Shown here piece by piece: positions 45,885 to 54,933 of a stretch of DNA of 64,000 nucleotides; the stretch's first letter is position 1, and each line of letters starts with the position of its first letter. Source of the DNA: Limnobaculum xujianqingii (GTDB lineage Bacteria; Pseudomonadota; Gammaproteobacteria; Enterobacterales; Enterobacteriaceae); NCBI RefSeq assembly GCF_013394855.1, contig NZ_JABMLK010000001.1:2747501-2811500 (forward strand). The letters run 5' to 3'. The translations under genes and the position numbers were made by a program. Under the pieces are notes generated by a model, which saw nothing but the letters and a program-made list of their open reading frames with translations, made no database searches and was not told the DNA's origin.

Positions 45885-46345
45885 GGGTAATCCTCATAAC
45901 GTAAGTGAGGGGGAGTTTCGTCAGAAACCTGTATTTGGTTAATCCGGGTATTAAAATCCAGCGCGTATTGCCAGATACCGGCGTTCTGTGCCAGGAAGAT
46001 TTCACTGACAGGCTTTAAGGCAGTATCACAATGGGGAGGCGTCCAGCCGGTCAAGGTCTCACGCAGGTGGTCAAGGTAGGCAATTACACCTTTTTTACCG
46101 TGAAGCTGGCGAAACATCAGCGTTAACGGAATGGTCATATCTCTGGCCATCCAGGTACTGTCTAACGCCTCAACATTGTTGAAGTTGCTTTTGGAATAGC
46201 TGATAAGCACTGCGCCAACGGCATGGTTTAACCGGTAACTGGCGGGTTGCTCAGGAAAGTACTCGATGGCCAGCGCTTTTCCGTGAGCGTCCTTCAGGCG
46301 GATCAGAACAGCATCAAGAACGTCAAGGGTGATACTCATCGCCAT
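45881..46345 (-). CDS. Mu gp37-like tail protein
   Basis: 154 aa, DUF1834/Mu gp37-type: ITLDVLDAVLIRLKDAHGKALAIEYFPEQPASYRLNHAVGAVLISYS, then HLRETLTGWTPPHCDTALKPVSEIFL. Probably a tail terminator or connector component. Overlaps gp36-like upstream by 10 bases. Confidence 0.85.
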   Translation of the reverse strand: MAMSITLDVLDAVLIRLKDAHGKALAIEYFPEQPASYRLNHAVGAVLISYSKSNFNNVEALDSTWMARDMTIPLTLMFRQLHGKKGVIAYLDHLRETLTGWTPPHCDTALKPVSEIFLAQNAGIWQYALDFNTRINQIQVSDETPPHLRYEDYP

Positions 46346-46779
46346 TTCTCCAGGAGCTTACTTCCCCAAAAGCGTTTAGAGGCAGAAACCTTAAACACAC
46401 CGGGCTCTTTGGCTTCAGCAACCGTATCCGCCATTTTCACATTAAGAGAAATAGCCCCTTTTTGGATTTGGCTGAGGGTATCCAGAGCATCCTTTTTGCC
46501 ATCTTTGACCGCTTCAGGCATGGCCCCTTCAGGACGGCGCTGATACAACCAATAACGTGCCAGGTACGCTACTGCATCACGAACGATGGTTGGAACGGAA
46601 GATAACGGCAGTGGATAACGGGAGACTAAATAACCGTCTGCCAGCTCCTCTGCATAGTTAATCGCATCCTCCAGAACAACCGGGTCATAGCTTTCCGCCG
46701 CAGGGTCATCATTGGATAACCAGATGAGGGTTTGCCGGGGAACGGCCCGTTCTAAATCGTTCAGTGTGCAGTAGCGCAT
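46336..46779 (-). CDS. Mu gp36-like protein (DUF1320)
   Basis: 147 aa: MRYCTLNDLERAVPRQTLIWLSNDD with the DAINYAEELADGYLVSRYPLPLSSVPTIVRDAVAYLARYWLY core typical of DUF1320 head-tail connector proteins. Follows the capsid gene by 10 bases. Confidence 0.88.
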   Translation of the reverse strand: MRYCTLNDLERAVPRQTLIWLSNDDPAAESYDPVVLEDAINYAEELADGYLVSRYPLPLSSVPTIVRDAVAYLARYWLYQRRPEGAMPEAVKDGKKDALDTLSQIQKGAISLNVKMADTVAEAKEPGVFKVSASKRFWGSKLLEKWR

Positions 46780-46789
46780 GGACGTTTCC

Positions 46790-47773
46790 TTAGCTCATCT
46801 TCAGTTCAACAAGGGCTTCAGGATAAGTACAGATAGCCAGCGGGTTAGCCTGAGCCTCTAAGTCCCAGCCTTTACCCATGCTGCGCTCTTCCGCTTTGGC
46901 ATAGTGCGGCAGGCCAATGGTATTGACCGTTTCGTTGTAGTTTGCCGGGGCGTTATACATCTTATAAACCCCACCCTTGGCGATAGGGAATACCCGCGCA
47001 ACGTCTGCCGCAAGGAAGTCCTGCTTGGAGACCGTGGCGTTATACTCTTCAAACTCAATACCACCGAAGGTAAAGCCTTTACGCAGATCACCACCCAGGC
47101 GATCGGCGGCTTCCTGATAGTTGGCATAGGCTTTTTGTACGTTAGGATGATCAACGAAGGCATCAAACCAGTCTTTACCACAGAACTCCTTATACCCGGT
47201 CACCAGTGCGCCGGTGAGTTTAGATTCACTGTGGCGTTTGGCATCCATTAACAGCTTACGGACATTGGTAGCGTCTGCGCTCAGCGGTACAATAATGCTC
47301 TTTTGTGTTACACCGAACTCCCTGTACAGGTCATAAATCACCGAGCCATCCGAATCCAGAATACGCCCACACAAGGCCCCGATACGCTGGAATTCGCGGG
47401 TGACTTCCAGGCTGTTTTTCATCATTTCCAGCTTGTTATTGATGGTTTGCGCCTGATAGTCAGTAGCATCGTTGTCGCCAAAGGAATTGAAATTTTGCAG
47501 GTCAGACGGCAACAACTGAGCTGAAGCTGGTAAGTGGGTGGTTTCAAACGTACGGCGCTTGGACTTACTGTTTTTAACCGGCGTTGGGTCTTCATCACGG
47601 CCAATATTCTTGACCAGGAATAAACGGCCATCACGGCTTTCGATCACAACGGACGTGGTAGCAATGCCTTCTTCTTCAAAAATACCCAATTCTCCCGCAC
47701 GGGTCGGGATGGTTGGGATTTTATTAATGGCTGCCGTTAACGAAGTAACGGTAAACATATCAGCTAAATTCAT
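46790..47773 (-). CDS. Major capsid protein (lambda gpE type)
   Basis: 327 aa, phage major capsid protein E family: FTVTSLTAAINKIPTIPTRAGELGIFEEEGIATTSVVIESRDGRL, QTINNKLEMMKNSLEVTREFQRIGALCGRILD, and KGGVYKMYNAPANYNETVNTIGLPHYAKAE. This is the HK97-fold lambda-E lineage rather than the Mu gpT lineage, although the portal, terminase and protease are Mu-type, which shows head-module mosaicism. Paired with a decoration protein. Confidence 0.9.
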   Translation of the reverse strand: MNLADMFTVTSLTAAINKIPTIPTRAGELGIFEEEGIATTSVVIESRDGRLFLVKNIGRDEDPTPVKNSKSKRRTFETTHLPASAQLLPSDLQNFNSFGDNDATDYQAQTINNKLEMMKNSLEVTREFQRIGALCGRILDSDGSVIYDLYREFGVTQKSIIVPLSADATNVRKLLMDAKRHSESKLTGALVTGYKEFCGKDWFDAFVDHPNVQKAYANYQEAADRLGGDLRKGFTFGGIEFEEYNATVSKQDFLAADVARVFPIAKGGVYKMYNAPANYNETVNTIGLPHYAKAEERSMGKGWDLEAQANPLAICTYPEALVELKMS

Positions 47774-47820
47774 TCTCTTCTTCCTTCACATTAAAATGGC
47801 TAAAAAGCAGGTAAACCGGG

Positions 47821-48189
47821 TTAAAGCTGTTCTTTGGCAACGATGCCCAGCGCTTCCAGCTCGGTGTATGCCGTGGCCTTTTGTGCATCAGTCACCCCTT
47901 CAGGCCACACCAGACCATCAATGGCCACTACGGCACCGCGGGCAATCACCGCTCCCGGACGTTCGCCAGCCGTGGTATCGATATGTTGCGCCAATACCGC
48001 TACGGCTTTTTTTGCCGCCCCCGTACCCGCTAAATCAAGGGCATAATATTTACCGGAGACTTTGGCCAGAACGGTACCCAACTCATATTTTTTATCCGCG
48101 GCAATCATGCCCCGGTCTTTCGTCCAGCCTGGTTTCACTTCAACCAGCAGAACATCGCTTAATACTTTTGGTTCGTTAAAAGTAGCCAT
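47821..48189 (-). CDS. Head decoration protein (lambda gpD type)
   Basis: 122 aa: VLLVEVKPGWTKDRGMIAADKKYELGTVLAKVSGKY, GAAKKAVAVLAQHIDTTAGERPGAVIARGAVVAIDGLVWP. It matches the HDPD/lambda D family that trimerises on expanded capsids. Lies directly upstream of the E-type capsid gene, as in lambda. Confidence 0.88.
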   Translation of the reverse strand: MATFNEPKVLSDVLLVEVKPGWTKDRGMIAADKKYELGTVLAKVSGKYYALDLAGTGAAKKAVAVLAQHIDTTAGERPGAVIARGAVVAIDGLVWPEGVTDAQKATAYTELEALGIVAKEQL

Positions 48190-48203
48190 GATTTAAGGTG
48201 CTC

Positions 48204-48800
48204 CTACTTATTACGGCTGGCGCGGCGTTCTGCGTCAGCAAGTAGTGGGTTAACAGTGGTGTTTTTAGGGGCGGTACCTTTTCGGGCCACTTCACTAAAA
48301 TCCACCACATCCGGTAAAGAACGAATAAATGCCTGAATAGCTGGCGCAAGCGGTTTACTCTTACCGTTTTCGCTAAAGTCCAGCTTGCTGCTACCACGCT
48401 TTTTCGATGCGGCCTTGACCATGGCACGAACGGCTGCCCGGTGGCGTGGTTTAACCTTACGGCGAAGTACTTCGGCAAAGTCCGCGCTCTCACCGTCAAT
48501 TTCCAGTTCTTCCGCCTGCTCCTGAAGCTCTTCATTTTCTGCCTTCAGTCGCTGGTTTTCCTCTGATACGGCGACTAACTGAGCGGCGACTTCAGGCAGA
48601 ATTTCATCGGCGCTGGCATCCGGTGGAAGGTCGGTTTTAACCGCTTCAGGTGCGGCATCACTCACAGCCACAGCAATTGCCTGAGCGCCTTCCTCTGAAA
48701 TGATTTCAGCGGCCTTGTCCTCACCCAGCTCTTTGGTCAGAAAAGCCACCAGACGCGCCAGTAAACCTTTTTTATCCGTTGGGTTAGCTGCATCAGCCAT
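48204..48800 (-). CDS. Internal-start scaffolding protein (Mu Z-like, nested)
   Basis: An in-frame ATG inside the protease gene (MADAANPTDKKGLLARLV) has GAGGA 8 bases upstream and would yield 198 aa comprising exactly the helical scaffold half. Mu makes its scaffold Z from the same kind of nested start in gene I. The site fits well; product not proven. Confidence 0.6.
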   Translation of the reverse strand: MADAANPTDKKGLLARLVAFLTKELGEDKAAEIISEEGAQAIAVAVSDAAPEAVKTDLPPDASADEILPEVAAQLVAVSEENQRLKAENEELQEQAEELEIDGESADFAEVLRRKVKPRHRAAVRAMVKAASKKRGSSKLDFSENGKSKPLAPAIQAFIRSLPDVVDFSEVARKGTAPKNTTVNPLLADAERRASRNK

Positions 48801-49256
48801 ATTGGTATCCTCATTGATATTTTCGTTAAAACTCACAATACCCTGGCCACTGTCTGCAAATTCAACCGGCTTCAGTCCTTTTACTGATGGGGGAACAGCG
48901 CCCAGAAATCCAACGTGGCGCAGGTAATACACCCCCGGCACGGGGTTACAGGGTTCATCAGGTTCATAGAATGACGGGGAGATTTTCTTATAGCGGCCAG
49001 CGTTGACCAGTTCAGCGAACTCAGCATCAACCTGATGTGAGTCAATAAACAAGCCTTCCGGTGTTGCAATGATGTGTTTTACCCAACCATAGGCAGGGAA
49101 ATTGTCTTTCGGGTGACCAACGACCAATGGCGCTTCATGAACATCCATATGGTAGGCACGTGCTGTGGCTTCAAAATCTTTCAGGGTGAAAGAAATAGGC
49201 TCGCCTTCCATCGGTTGATGGGTACCAGGCTTAAAGATATGGATCAGTTTTGACAT
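48204..49256 (-). CDS. Mu I-type prohead protease/scaffold
   Basis: 350 aa. The N-terminal ~150 residues form the protease (HIFKPGTHQPMEGEPISFTLKDFEATARAYH, PLVVGHPKDNFPAYGWVK, RYKKISPSFYEPDEP, LRHVGFLGAVPPSVKG). The C-terminal ~200 are scaffold-like with coiled coil (VAVSEENQRLKAENEELQEQAEELE). As in Mu gpI, protease and scaffold share one frame, and an internal start gives scaffold alone (separate entry). Confidence 0.88.
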   Translation of the reverse strand: MSKLIHIFKPGTHQPMEGEPISFTLKDFEATARAYHMDVHEAPLVVGHPKDNFPAYGWVKHIIATPEGLFIDSHQVDAEFAELVNAGRYKKISPSFYEPDEPCNPVPGVYYLRHVGFLGAVPPSVKGLKPVEFADSGQGIVSFNENINEDTNMADAANPTDKKGLLARLVAFLTKELGEDKAAEIISEEGAQAIAVAVSDAAPEAVKTDLPPDASADEILPEVAAQLVAVSEENQRLKAENEELQEQAEELEIDGESADFAEVLRRKVKPRHRAAVRAMVKAASKKRGSSKLDFSENGKSKPLAPAIQAFIRSLPDVVDFSEVARKGTAPKNTTVNPLLADAERRASRNK

Positions 49257-49478
49257 TCAGGTTCACCATGTTGTTGTTAGTCATGGCTACGATGTCAAAA
49301 TTTATGGAAGTGCGATTTTAATCGACGTTAAAGAACAACATTGAGGGAAAATGAAAGTACTCAGGGGATAAAGGACAATATTGATGGGCTGTAAATCTTT
49401 ATAAAGCGGTTTTACGCGGTTAATGGAAGAAATACAACCCATGAGCCCACTCACGGGTTAAAATTGAACTCAGCGCGA

Positions 49479-49964
49479 TTAATCCATCGTTCCGGCGGCA
49501 CGGGCAAGATACCGTTCCAACAGATCCAGAATATCCTCTTCGTCTTCAGGTGATAGTCCAATGAATGGCCTGGCTTCAATATCGCCCCAGGGTAAAGGTA
49601 CGCCATGTCGGGTCTGGCCATATTGGCCTTTTTTAGCACCAAACTGCTGAGTGCCACCATACTCCATCAACGAGGCCAGCAGAACGTGATCCGCATCAGA
49701 CGTATAGCTAATCTGGGTTGAGAGGCTGCGCGTATCCCCAATCAATGGACGAGGATCGCGCTTATTGGCCAGCGTGACAGGGCTGTTGGTCGCCCATTGC
49801 TCACCCAGTGGCCCCATACCCACTTCAAAACGGCGGCGGGTACTGTTTAACAGGATTTCACCGATATTTTTAAATACCGATGTCAGGTCTAAACCCGCCT
49901 GTTCAATCTGGCTCAGTAGCTGGTTAACCGGCGCACTGTCGAGTTGTACGGTAATTGTAGCCAT
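49479..49964 (-). CDS. Mu gpG-like virion morphogenesis protein
   Basis: 161 aa, phage virion morphogenesis/tail completion family (Mu G, P2 S): FKNIGEILLNSTRRRFEVGMGPLGEQWATNSPVT, RPLIGDTRSLSTQISYT, ASLMEYGGTQQFGAKKGQ and RPFIGLSPEDEEDILDLLERYL. Probably a head-tail joining protein. A 222-base gap without a gene follows on its downstream side. Confidence 0.9.
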   Translation of the reverse strand: MATITVQLDSAPVNQLLSQIEQAGLDLTSVFKNIGEILLNSTRRRFEVGMGPLGEQWATNSPVTLANKRDPRPLIGDTRSLSTQISYTSDADHVLLASLMEYGGTQQFGAKKGQYGQTRHGVPLPWGDIEARPFIGLSPEDEEDILDLLERYLARAAGTMD

Positions 49965-49966
49965 TA

Positions 49967-51070
49967 CTATGCCTGAACCATGTCAATGTAAATACCGAAG
50001 GCGGTAGGCTTGGCAATAATCTGCCATAACTTACCCGCAAGGCTTACTGCCGTTTGCTTTTCGCCTTGCCCGGTCATCTGCCACCGGGCATTATCTAGTT
50101 GGGTCTGGAGTTGACGAAAATCTAACGGGCTTAAGTCCGGGTGTTGGGTACGTAACTTCATGATGGTCTGGCGGCTTAAGGTCAGTACCGAGCTTTTTAC
50201 GGCAAGTTCAGCCATCTGCTTACTGTCCATAATGGCCACCGGAAATTCACCCTTCAGGCGACCATTATAAAACGACAGGAACACATCAGAATTAATCAGC
50301 TTTTCGACGTTCTTTCTGGCAATGGCAGAATCCAGGGTATTGAGTTTCTGCTTATTGGCTGCCAGCGCGTTCTGAGTGGCGCTCTTACCGGGGGTATAGT
50401 CAAATCCGGGCATCACCCCTTCAGGAACCAGACGTTGTTCACCAGTATTGGTATCGGTATAAAGCTGAGTTTTTCGGGCCGGGGCCGTATCCGGGCCGGT
50501 TTTACCCAGTTTTTTCAAATCCCGTTCACTACAGGACTCAACGATACAGTTACACCCGAAGCCGTTCGGGGGGTAATGCTCATCCCAAAACGGATCGTCA
50601 GCAGGGATTACCAGATTATGCCATCTTGCGTGCTCTTCTCTGGGATTAATCACAGAACGGTGAACATAGCGCCAGTAGGGACGCTCAGCTAACACATCCG
50701 GGTCAGTCAGTTGAGCATAACGGCCTGCCGCATGGGATGATTTCAGGTTCTGGGTATAAATCACCTCAGTACGCCAGGCTTTACCCGCTTTACTGTCTTC
50801 ACCCGTCCAGCCTTTCCAGCCTTGCTTTTCGACAACCTGATCAAAGTTTTTACGGAACCACTGGATACTCTTGCCGTCATCAATCACGGTTTGTATGGCT
50901 TTTTTCAGGTCATTAACCAGGTCGGCTTTCATGGCTCCGGCGACAATAACACCATGATCGTGCTGTTCCCTGGAAATATCATCCCAACGTTCGCTGGGTA
51001 TCGCTAACTTCTGGCGGAAATAATCGCTCTGCTTATCAAATCGCTGGTTAAACGCGCCTCTAACGGCCAT
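49967..51070 (-). CDS. Mu F-like minor head protein with C-terminal nuclease-like domain
   Basis: 367 aa. Residues ~1-190 match the Mu gpF/SPP1 gp7 minor head family (KSIQWFRKNFDQVVEKQGWKGWTG, RTEVIYTQNLKSSHAAGRYAQL, HARWHNLVIPADDPFWDEHYPPNGFGCNC). The last ~110 residues (DVFLSFYNGRLKGEFPVAIMDSKQMAELAVKSSVLTLSRQTIMKLRTQHPDLSPLDFRQLQ) resemble the barnase/EndoU/colicin-like nuclease modules found at the end of such proteins. Overlaps the portal gene by 11 bases. Confidence 0.86.
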   Translation of the reverse strand: MAVRGAFNQRFDKQSDYFRQKLAIPSERWDDISREQHDHGVIVAGAMKADLVNDLKKAIQTVIDDGKSIQWFRKNFDQVVEKQGWKGWTGEDSKAGKAWRTEVIYTQNLKSSHAAGRYAQLTDPDVLAERPYWRYVHRSVINPREEHARWHNLVIPADDPFWDEHYPPNGFGCNCIVESCSERDLKKLGKTGPDTAPARKTQLYTDTNTGEQRLVPEGVMPGFDYTPGKSATQNALAANKQKLNTLDSAIARKNVEKLINSDVFLSFYNGRLKGEFPVAIMDSKQMAELAVKSSVLTLSRQTIMKLRTQHPDLSPLDFRQLQTQLDNARWQMTGQGEKQTAVSLAGKLWQIIAKPTAFGIYIDMVQA

Positions 51071-52532
51071 GATTCACCTCATCGCGCCCCTGAAGGTTAA
51101 TAGCGGTAAAGGCACTGGCCATGGCCTGAGCCAATTCCTCTTCAGGCAGATTATCGAACTCTTCCAGTAAGCGTTCCTGAAGCTCTTCCATGCTTTTAGA
51201 TTTTTCGGCGAAGTAGCGAATACGCTCTAACCAGCCATCAACAATGGGTTGCGTCTCCCGGCTGAGCTGGTCAGCAGCGGCTCTAATCGGGTCATGCTTT
51301 TGGGGTTTCTCAGCAAATGACGGATAACCCATTCCTGCGGATGGTGGGAGTTGTTCGCCCAGGTCGCCTTCTTTCAGGTTGTATTCCCGCATGAAATACG
51401 CATTGGTAAAGTTAGCGCCAGCCGTTTTTAGTATCTGGTCACGCTCAGCCAGGGTTTTATCAATGGTTTCCGGTGACCACATCGACCAGACCGGCACGTT
51501 CTCATCTTCAGAGAAGTTCAGCTCCACCGCCCACCGGGCTAAGGTGTTCATGGCTTCTGATACCAGTTCGGCATCCGCATCACGAATATCTTCAGAGACG
51601 GTTAAACCAGCCTGAGCACTGGCGTTGGTGGTGTCGGCCTCCGTTGTCTGGTTAGTACCGGTTAAAGCAATGCTGACTTCAGAACGACAGAACATCATTA
51701 AGCGTTCGTAAATATCAGCGCTACTGCCTTTGCCAGCGGCTTCAAGGATTTCAATAGAGCTGTCATCTGGAATAGCCGCTACCGCATCCTGAACCATGGC
51801 CTCTAGGCTATCCAGTAGCGCGTCCACTTCCGAATTATGGGTATTACGGGGATGCTTACCGACCAGGAACGGGCTACCGTACTTCTCGGTGAACTTCAGC
51901 CAGAACTCAAAACCGCCACGCTTGAACGTGGTTGGCCAGAAACAGCGACTCAGGTCAGCAATGCCATACGGATTCTCATAAGTAGCATCCTGGCGCACCA
52001 GAATAAACTTACGTTCAGGCAATAAAATACCGTCTCGGTCATCTTTGGTACGCATCCGAAGGCGGTTCTCATCATCAAAAAAGAACCATTCAGCGGGTTT
52101 GGCCACAACCTGAACGGGAACTATCCTGTCATCAATATCTTCCCACATGACTTCCAGTGGTGTGTAGCCATATAAGGGGGCATCCAGTGCTTCACTGATG
52201 AGGGTTCTCATTCGCAGTTTTGCAAAAACCTTATCGATAAAATCGGACACCGGCGCACTGGCACTTTCCCGGTCAAATCCATATTCAAGTGCCAGAACCG
52301 CAGACTTACGGCGACGAACGCAACCGCCTACATGCGCGTCAGCGGTCAAATCACGGTAAACCTGAATGCTTTTACCCATCTTACGTAAAACAGGATCGGG
52401 GTTCGGTAATGCACCGGTGATCCCCAGAGAGCCATTGACCCGCGAACGGGTGGCAATGACCTCTTTTGATGGTTTGTTAAGTTCGACAAAAGAGACAAAC
52501 TCATGGGGATTAACCCAAATACCTTTACTCAT
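51060..52532 (-). CDS. Portal protein (Mu gp29, DUF935)
   Basis: 490 aa: SRVNGSLGITGALPNPDPVLRKMGKSIQVYRDLTADAHVGGCVRRRKSAVLALEY, LYGYTPLEVMWE, FKRGGFEFWLKFTEKYGSPFLVGKHP and TQTTEADTTNASA-like loop. Matches Mu gp29. Forms the dodecameric portal through which DNA is packaged. Its start abuts the terminase stop. Confidence 0.93.
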   Translation of the reverse strand: MSKGIWVNPHEFVSFVELNKPSKEVIATRSRVNGSLGITGALPNPDPVLRKMGKSIQVYRDLTADAHVGGCVRRRKSAVLALEYGFDRESASAPVSDFIDKVFAKLRMRTLISEALDAPLYGYTPLEVMWEDIDDRIVPVQVVAKPAEWFFFDDENRLRMRTKDDRDGILLPERKFILVRQDATYENPYGIADLSRCFWPTTFKRGGFEFWLKFTEKYGSPFLVGKHPRNTHNSEVDALLDSLEAMVQDAVAAIPDDSSIEILEAAGKGSSADIYERLMMFCRSEVSIALTGTNQTTEADTTNASAQAGLTVSEDIRDADAELVSEAMNTLARWAVELNFSEDENVPVWSMWSPETIDKTLAERDQILKTAGANFTNAYFMREYNLKEGDLGEQLPPSAGMGYPSFAEKPQKHDPIRAAADQLSRETQPIVDGWLERIRYFAEKSKSMEELQERLLEEFDNLPEEELAQAMASAFTAINLQGRDEVNHGR

Positions 52533-54148
52533 TATCGGTATCCTTTTAACAATTGATTACTGGCCCGCGTACCGCGAGAAGATGCCCTGACCGGGCCTTT
52601 ATTCATCTCAATGGAGGCATACCAGGCTAATGCCAGGGCAATGGCCGTATCCCCGTGCCGATAGAGCTCAGGATCTTTCAGGTCTTCCTTACGAACGGAT
52701 GAGAGCATGGGAATACCATCAATATCTTCAATGGAATGGATATCCTGCTTAACGTTATCGTCAGCCGGTAAGGTAATAATCCCGTCTTCAAACCCCTGGA
52801 TAACTTTTGGCATCCAGGTACCGTACCAGCTCCGACTCAAACTCACCTGAGCCACACGGTCATGACCGAATTCATCCGCGGTATATTCTGCGAGTGTCTG
52901 ACCGGGGCCGGTGGCATCCATCGCACCAGAAAAACGCTGTATGGCCCGGAGCAAATACCAGAGGATTTGTTCCTGCTGGCGGGTGGGTACCTTGTGCATT
53001 TCGATAATCAACGGCACATCACGATAGAGGTTTGGCAGCGTGGCCATCAGCAAAATGGAGGAAAAGTCACGATGTCGGGCGAAGTCATCACCAAAGGAAT
53101 AACGTAAGTTTTTATCCAGTCGGGCGATAACCGGATCGAGATAACGCTTGATCCAGTCTTCAACAAAAGACTTCCGTTCTTCGTTGGGTTTCCGGGCAAA
53201 GTCATCATCCAGCGTCAGACGCAGAACAACGCGATCGGAGTTTGGTGGCATGGCGTTTTCAATCCAGACACCCGGAATACAAACACCGTTACCATCGCGG
53301 GGGATAACGTCCAGTTCTTCACGCATCGCTGCTTTACGGGGGCCATAGGCGTTACGGATGCGGGTATACCAGGTCTGTTTCCCTTCAATAGTCGCTTCTT
53401 CTCCCTTCATGAAACAAACACGTTCATAGAGACCATTGGCAACGGCATCATCAAAGGTCACTCTGTAAACCACAGCATCAGCCCCATACAAGCCGTTTTC
53501 AATATCGTTAACAAACTGGTTAAACGAATTGGTTTTGCCGTTATGAGAAGAGATAACGATAATACGGCCACCCCAAATTAACAACGCGGTGGCAGCATCC
53601 AGAACCCCCTGAACATCCTGATGGAAAGCGGCTTCATCGATGATAACCAGCCCCTGTAAACCTCGAATATTCGCAGGCCGGGAAGATAGCGCCACAATCT
53701 GATAGCCGGAAGAATAACGAATACGGTAGGCCGTAATGTGTCGGGTTTTACCTTTCTCGTCCTGGTCTTCAAACAGAAATTCTTCAATATTAGAAACTGA
53801 AGTACTTTGCTGCTCGGCAATAACGCGGGAGAATTTGGCACAGTAGCCAATAAACTCCAGACCCTTTTCTTTGGTATCGCCAATATAGAACACATCCATG
53901 CCGCCAATGGCTTTTTGAGAAGCAGCAGTTAGCACCGCTTCAAAACCAAAGGCAAAGGTAATGCCAGTACGACGACCTTTAGGGATGGCAATGATTGACG
54001 CTTTTATTTTCAGTACTTCAATCTGGTGTGCCATCAGCACACCTTCAGCCAGCGGGTTAAAGTTGGCCGGAATGTTACGGGCGCGGGGTGGCAGTTCCTC
54101 CCACTCGACAACGCGTAAGGTAGAAGATAAGGGCTTGAGGTTATTCAT
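52532..54148 (-). CDS. Terminase large subunit (Mu gp28-like)
   Basis: 538 aa. ATPase part with a Walker A-like IPKGRRTGITFAFGFE and Walker B LVIIDEAAFHQD, then coupling ISSHNG. The nuclease part has YSFGDDFARHRDFSSILL and SGAMDATGPGQTLAEYT, an RNase H-like acidic set. I start at ATG 54148 (GAGG 9 bases upstream). Packages headful DNA from transposed copies, as in Mu. Confidence 0.93.
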   Translation of the reverse strand: MNNLKPLSSTLRVVEWEELPPRARNIPANFNPLAEGVLMAHQIEVLKIKASIIAIPKGRRTGITFAFGFEAVLTAASQKAIGGMDVFYIGDTKEKGLEFIGYCAKFSRVIAEQQSTSVSNIEEFLFEDQDEKGKTRHITAYRIRYSSGYQIVALSSRPANIRGLQGLVIIDEAAFHQDVQGVLDAATALLIWGGRIIVISSHNGKTNSFNQFVNDIENGLYGADAVVYRVTFDDAVANGLYERVCFMKGEEATIEGKQTWYTRIRNAYGPRKAAMREELDVIPRDGNGVCIPGVWIENAMPPNSDRVVLRLTLDDDFARKPNEERKSFVEDWIKRYLDPVIARLDKNLRYSFGDDFARHRDFSSILLMATLPNLYRDVPLIIEMHKVPTRQQEQILWYLLRAIQRFSGAMDATGPGQTLAEYTADEFGHDRVAQVSLSRSWYGTWMPKVIQGFEDGIITLPADDNVKQDIHSIEDIDGIPMLSSVRKEDLKDPELYRHGDTAIALALAWYASIEMNKGPVRASSRGTRASNQLLKGYR

Positions 54149-54377
54149 TATCAATCACCTCAATAATTAATTGCCCTTTATCTTTAAAATGAAGGGTAAT
54201 GCGGTCTTTACCATTCCAGCCGGACTTTTTCAGCGCTTTCTCAAACTGGTTAACAGCGCGAGACAGTGAGGTATATTTACCGAATAGACCCAGTAAATAA
54301 AACGTCAGGCAGTAACTGAGGTGGCCTATCCCGTAACAGGCCAGCATCAGAAGTATCCAGGCAAGATAGACATTCAT
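54141..54377 (-). CDS. Small membrane protein between terminase genes
   Basis: 78 aa. Starts in a TAATG overlap with the small terminase stop and overlaps the large terminase start by 8 bases, so it is a genuine operon member. The N-terminal ~35 residues form one or two hydrophobic helices (LAWILLMLACYGIGHLSYCLTFYLLGLF). The C-terminus is cytosolic and charged, ending VIDNE. No family recognised. Confidence 0.65.
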   Translation of the reverse strand: MNVYLAWILLMLACYGIGHLSYCLTFYLLGLFGKYTSLSRAVNQFEKALKKSGWNGKDRITLHFKDKGQLIIEVIDNE

Positions 54378-54931
54378 TACTTGATCCCCAGTATCTTCTC
54401 ACGCCAGAACTGAACCGCGTTTTCATCCAGTCCCTGGGCTTTTGCTTCTTTCTCCAGATTGGCGCTCTGCTCACGCAAAAGCTCTGCCCGGATCTCCTTT
54501 CGAATATCAGACTGGTAGCGCTTCAGGTTGACGCTGGCGCGGGTTAACGTGGCAATATTCTTGGCCGCAGTGGAAAGCAGTTTTACCCGCTGTCCCTGGT
54601 CTTCCGTCTCTTCCGCTTCCTGAAGGTTGATCATGGTTTCGAATAGCTCGCTCTGCACCATGGCAATAATGGCTTCGGAACGTTTGTCCTGATCATCTGA
54701 AGCGCCTTCAGTGATGATTCTGGCGGCTTCCGTGCTGGCTTTGATGGTGGCAAAACGCTTTTCAATCTTCTTACCGTAACGGAAGATAGCGGACTTACTG
54801 ATTTGGTAGCCTTTGTCCCGCATCAGCGCTTCTAACTCGACATAACCGCTAAAATTATTATCAGTTAGGGCGCGTTCTAGCCAGTGCCTGACATCAGTCG
54901 GCAACTTATCAATAGAGCTGCGTCTGGCCAT
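54377..54931 (-). CDS. Terminase small subunit (Mu gp27, DUF3486)
   Basis: 184 aa: ARRSSIDKLPTDVRHWLERALTDNNFSGYVELEALMRDKGYQISKSAIFRYGKKIEKRF is the DUF3486 helix-turn-helix, followed by a helical region. GGAG with 9-base spacing picks ATG 54931 over the ATG six bases upstream. Recognises the packaging site. Confidence 0.9.
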   Translation of the reverse strand: MARRSSIDKLPTDVRHWLERALTDNNFSGYVELEALMRDKGYQISKSAIFRYGKKIEKRFATIKASTEAARIITEGASDDQDKRSEAIIAMVQSELFETMINLQEAEETEDQGQRVKLLSTAAKNIATLTRASVNLKRYQSDIRKEIRAELLREQSANLEKEAKAQGLDENAVQFWREKILGIK

Positions 54932-54933
54932 GA

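Noticed and set aside
47538..48179. 213-codon rightward frame opposite the capsid and decoration genes
   Set aside because: Antisense shadow of two clearly recognisable structural genes. The product is compositionally odd (Pro/Arg-rich) and would be the only rightward gene inside the late operon.
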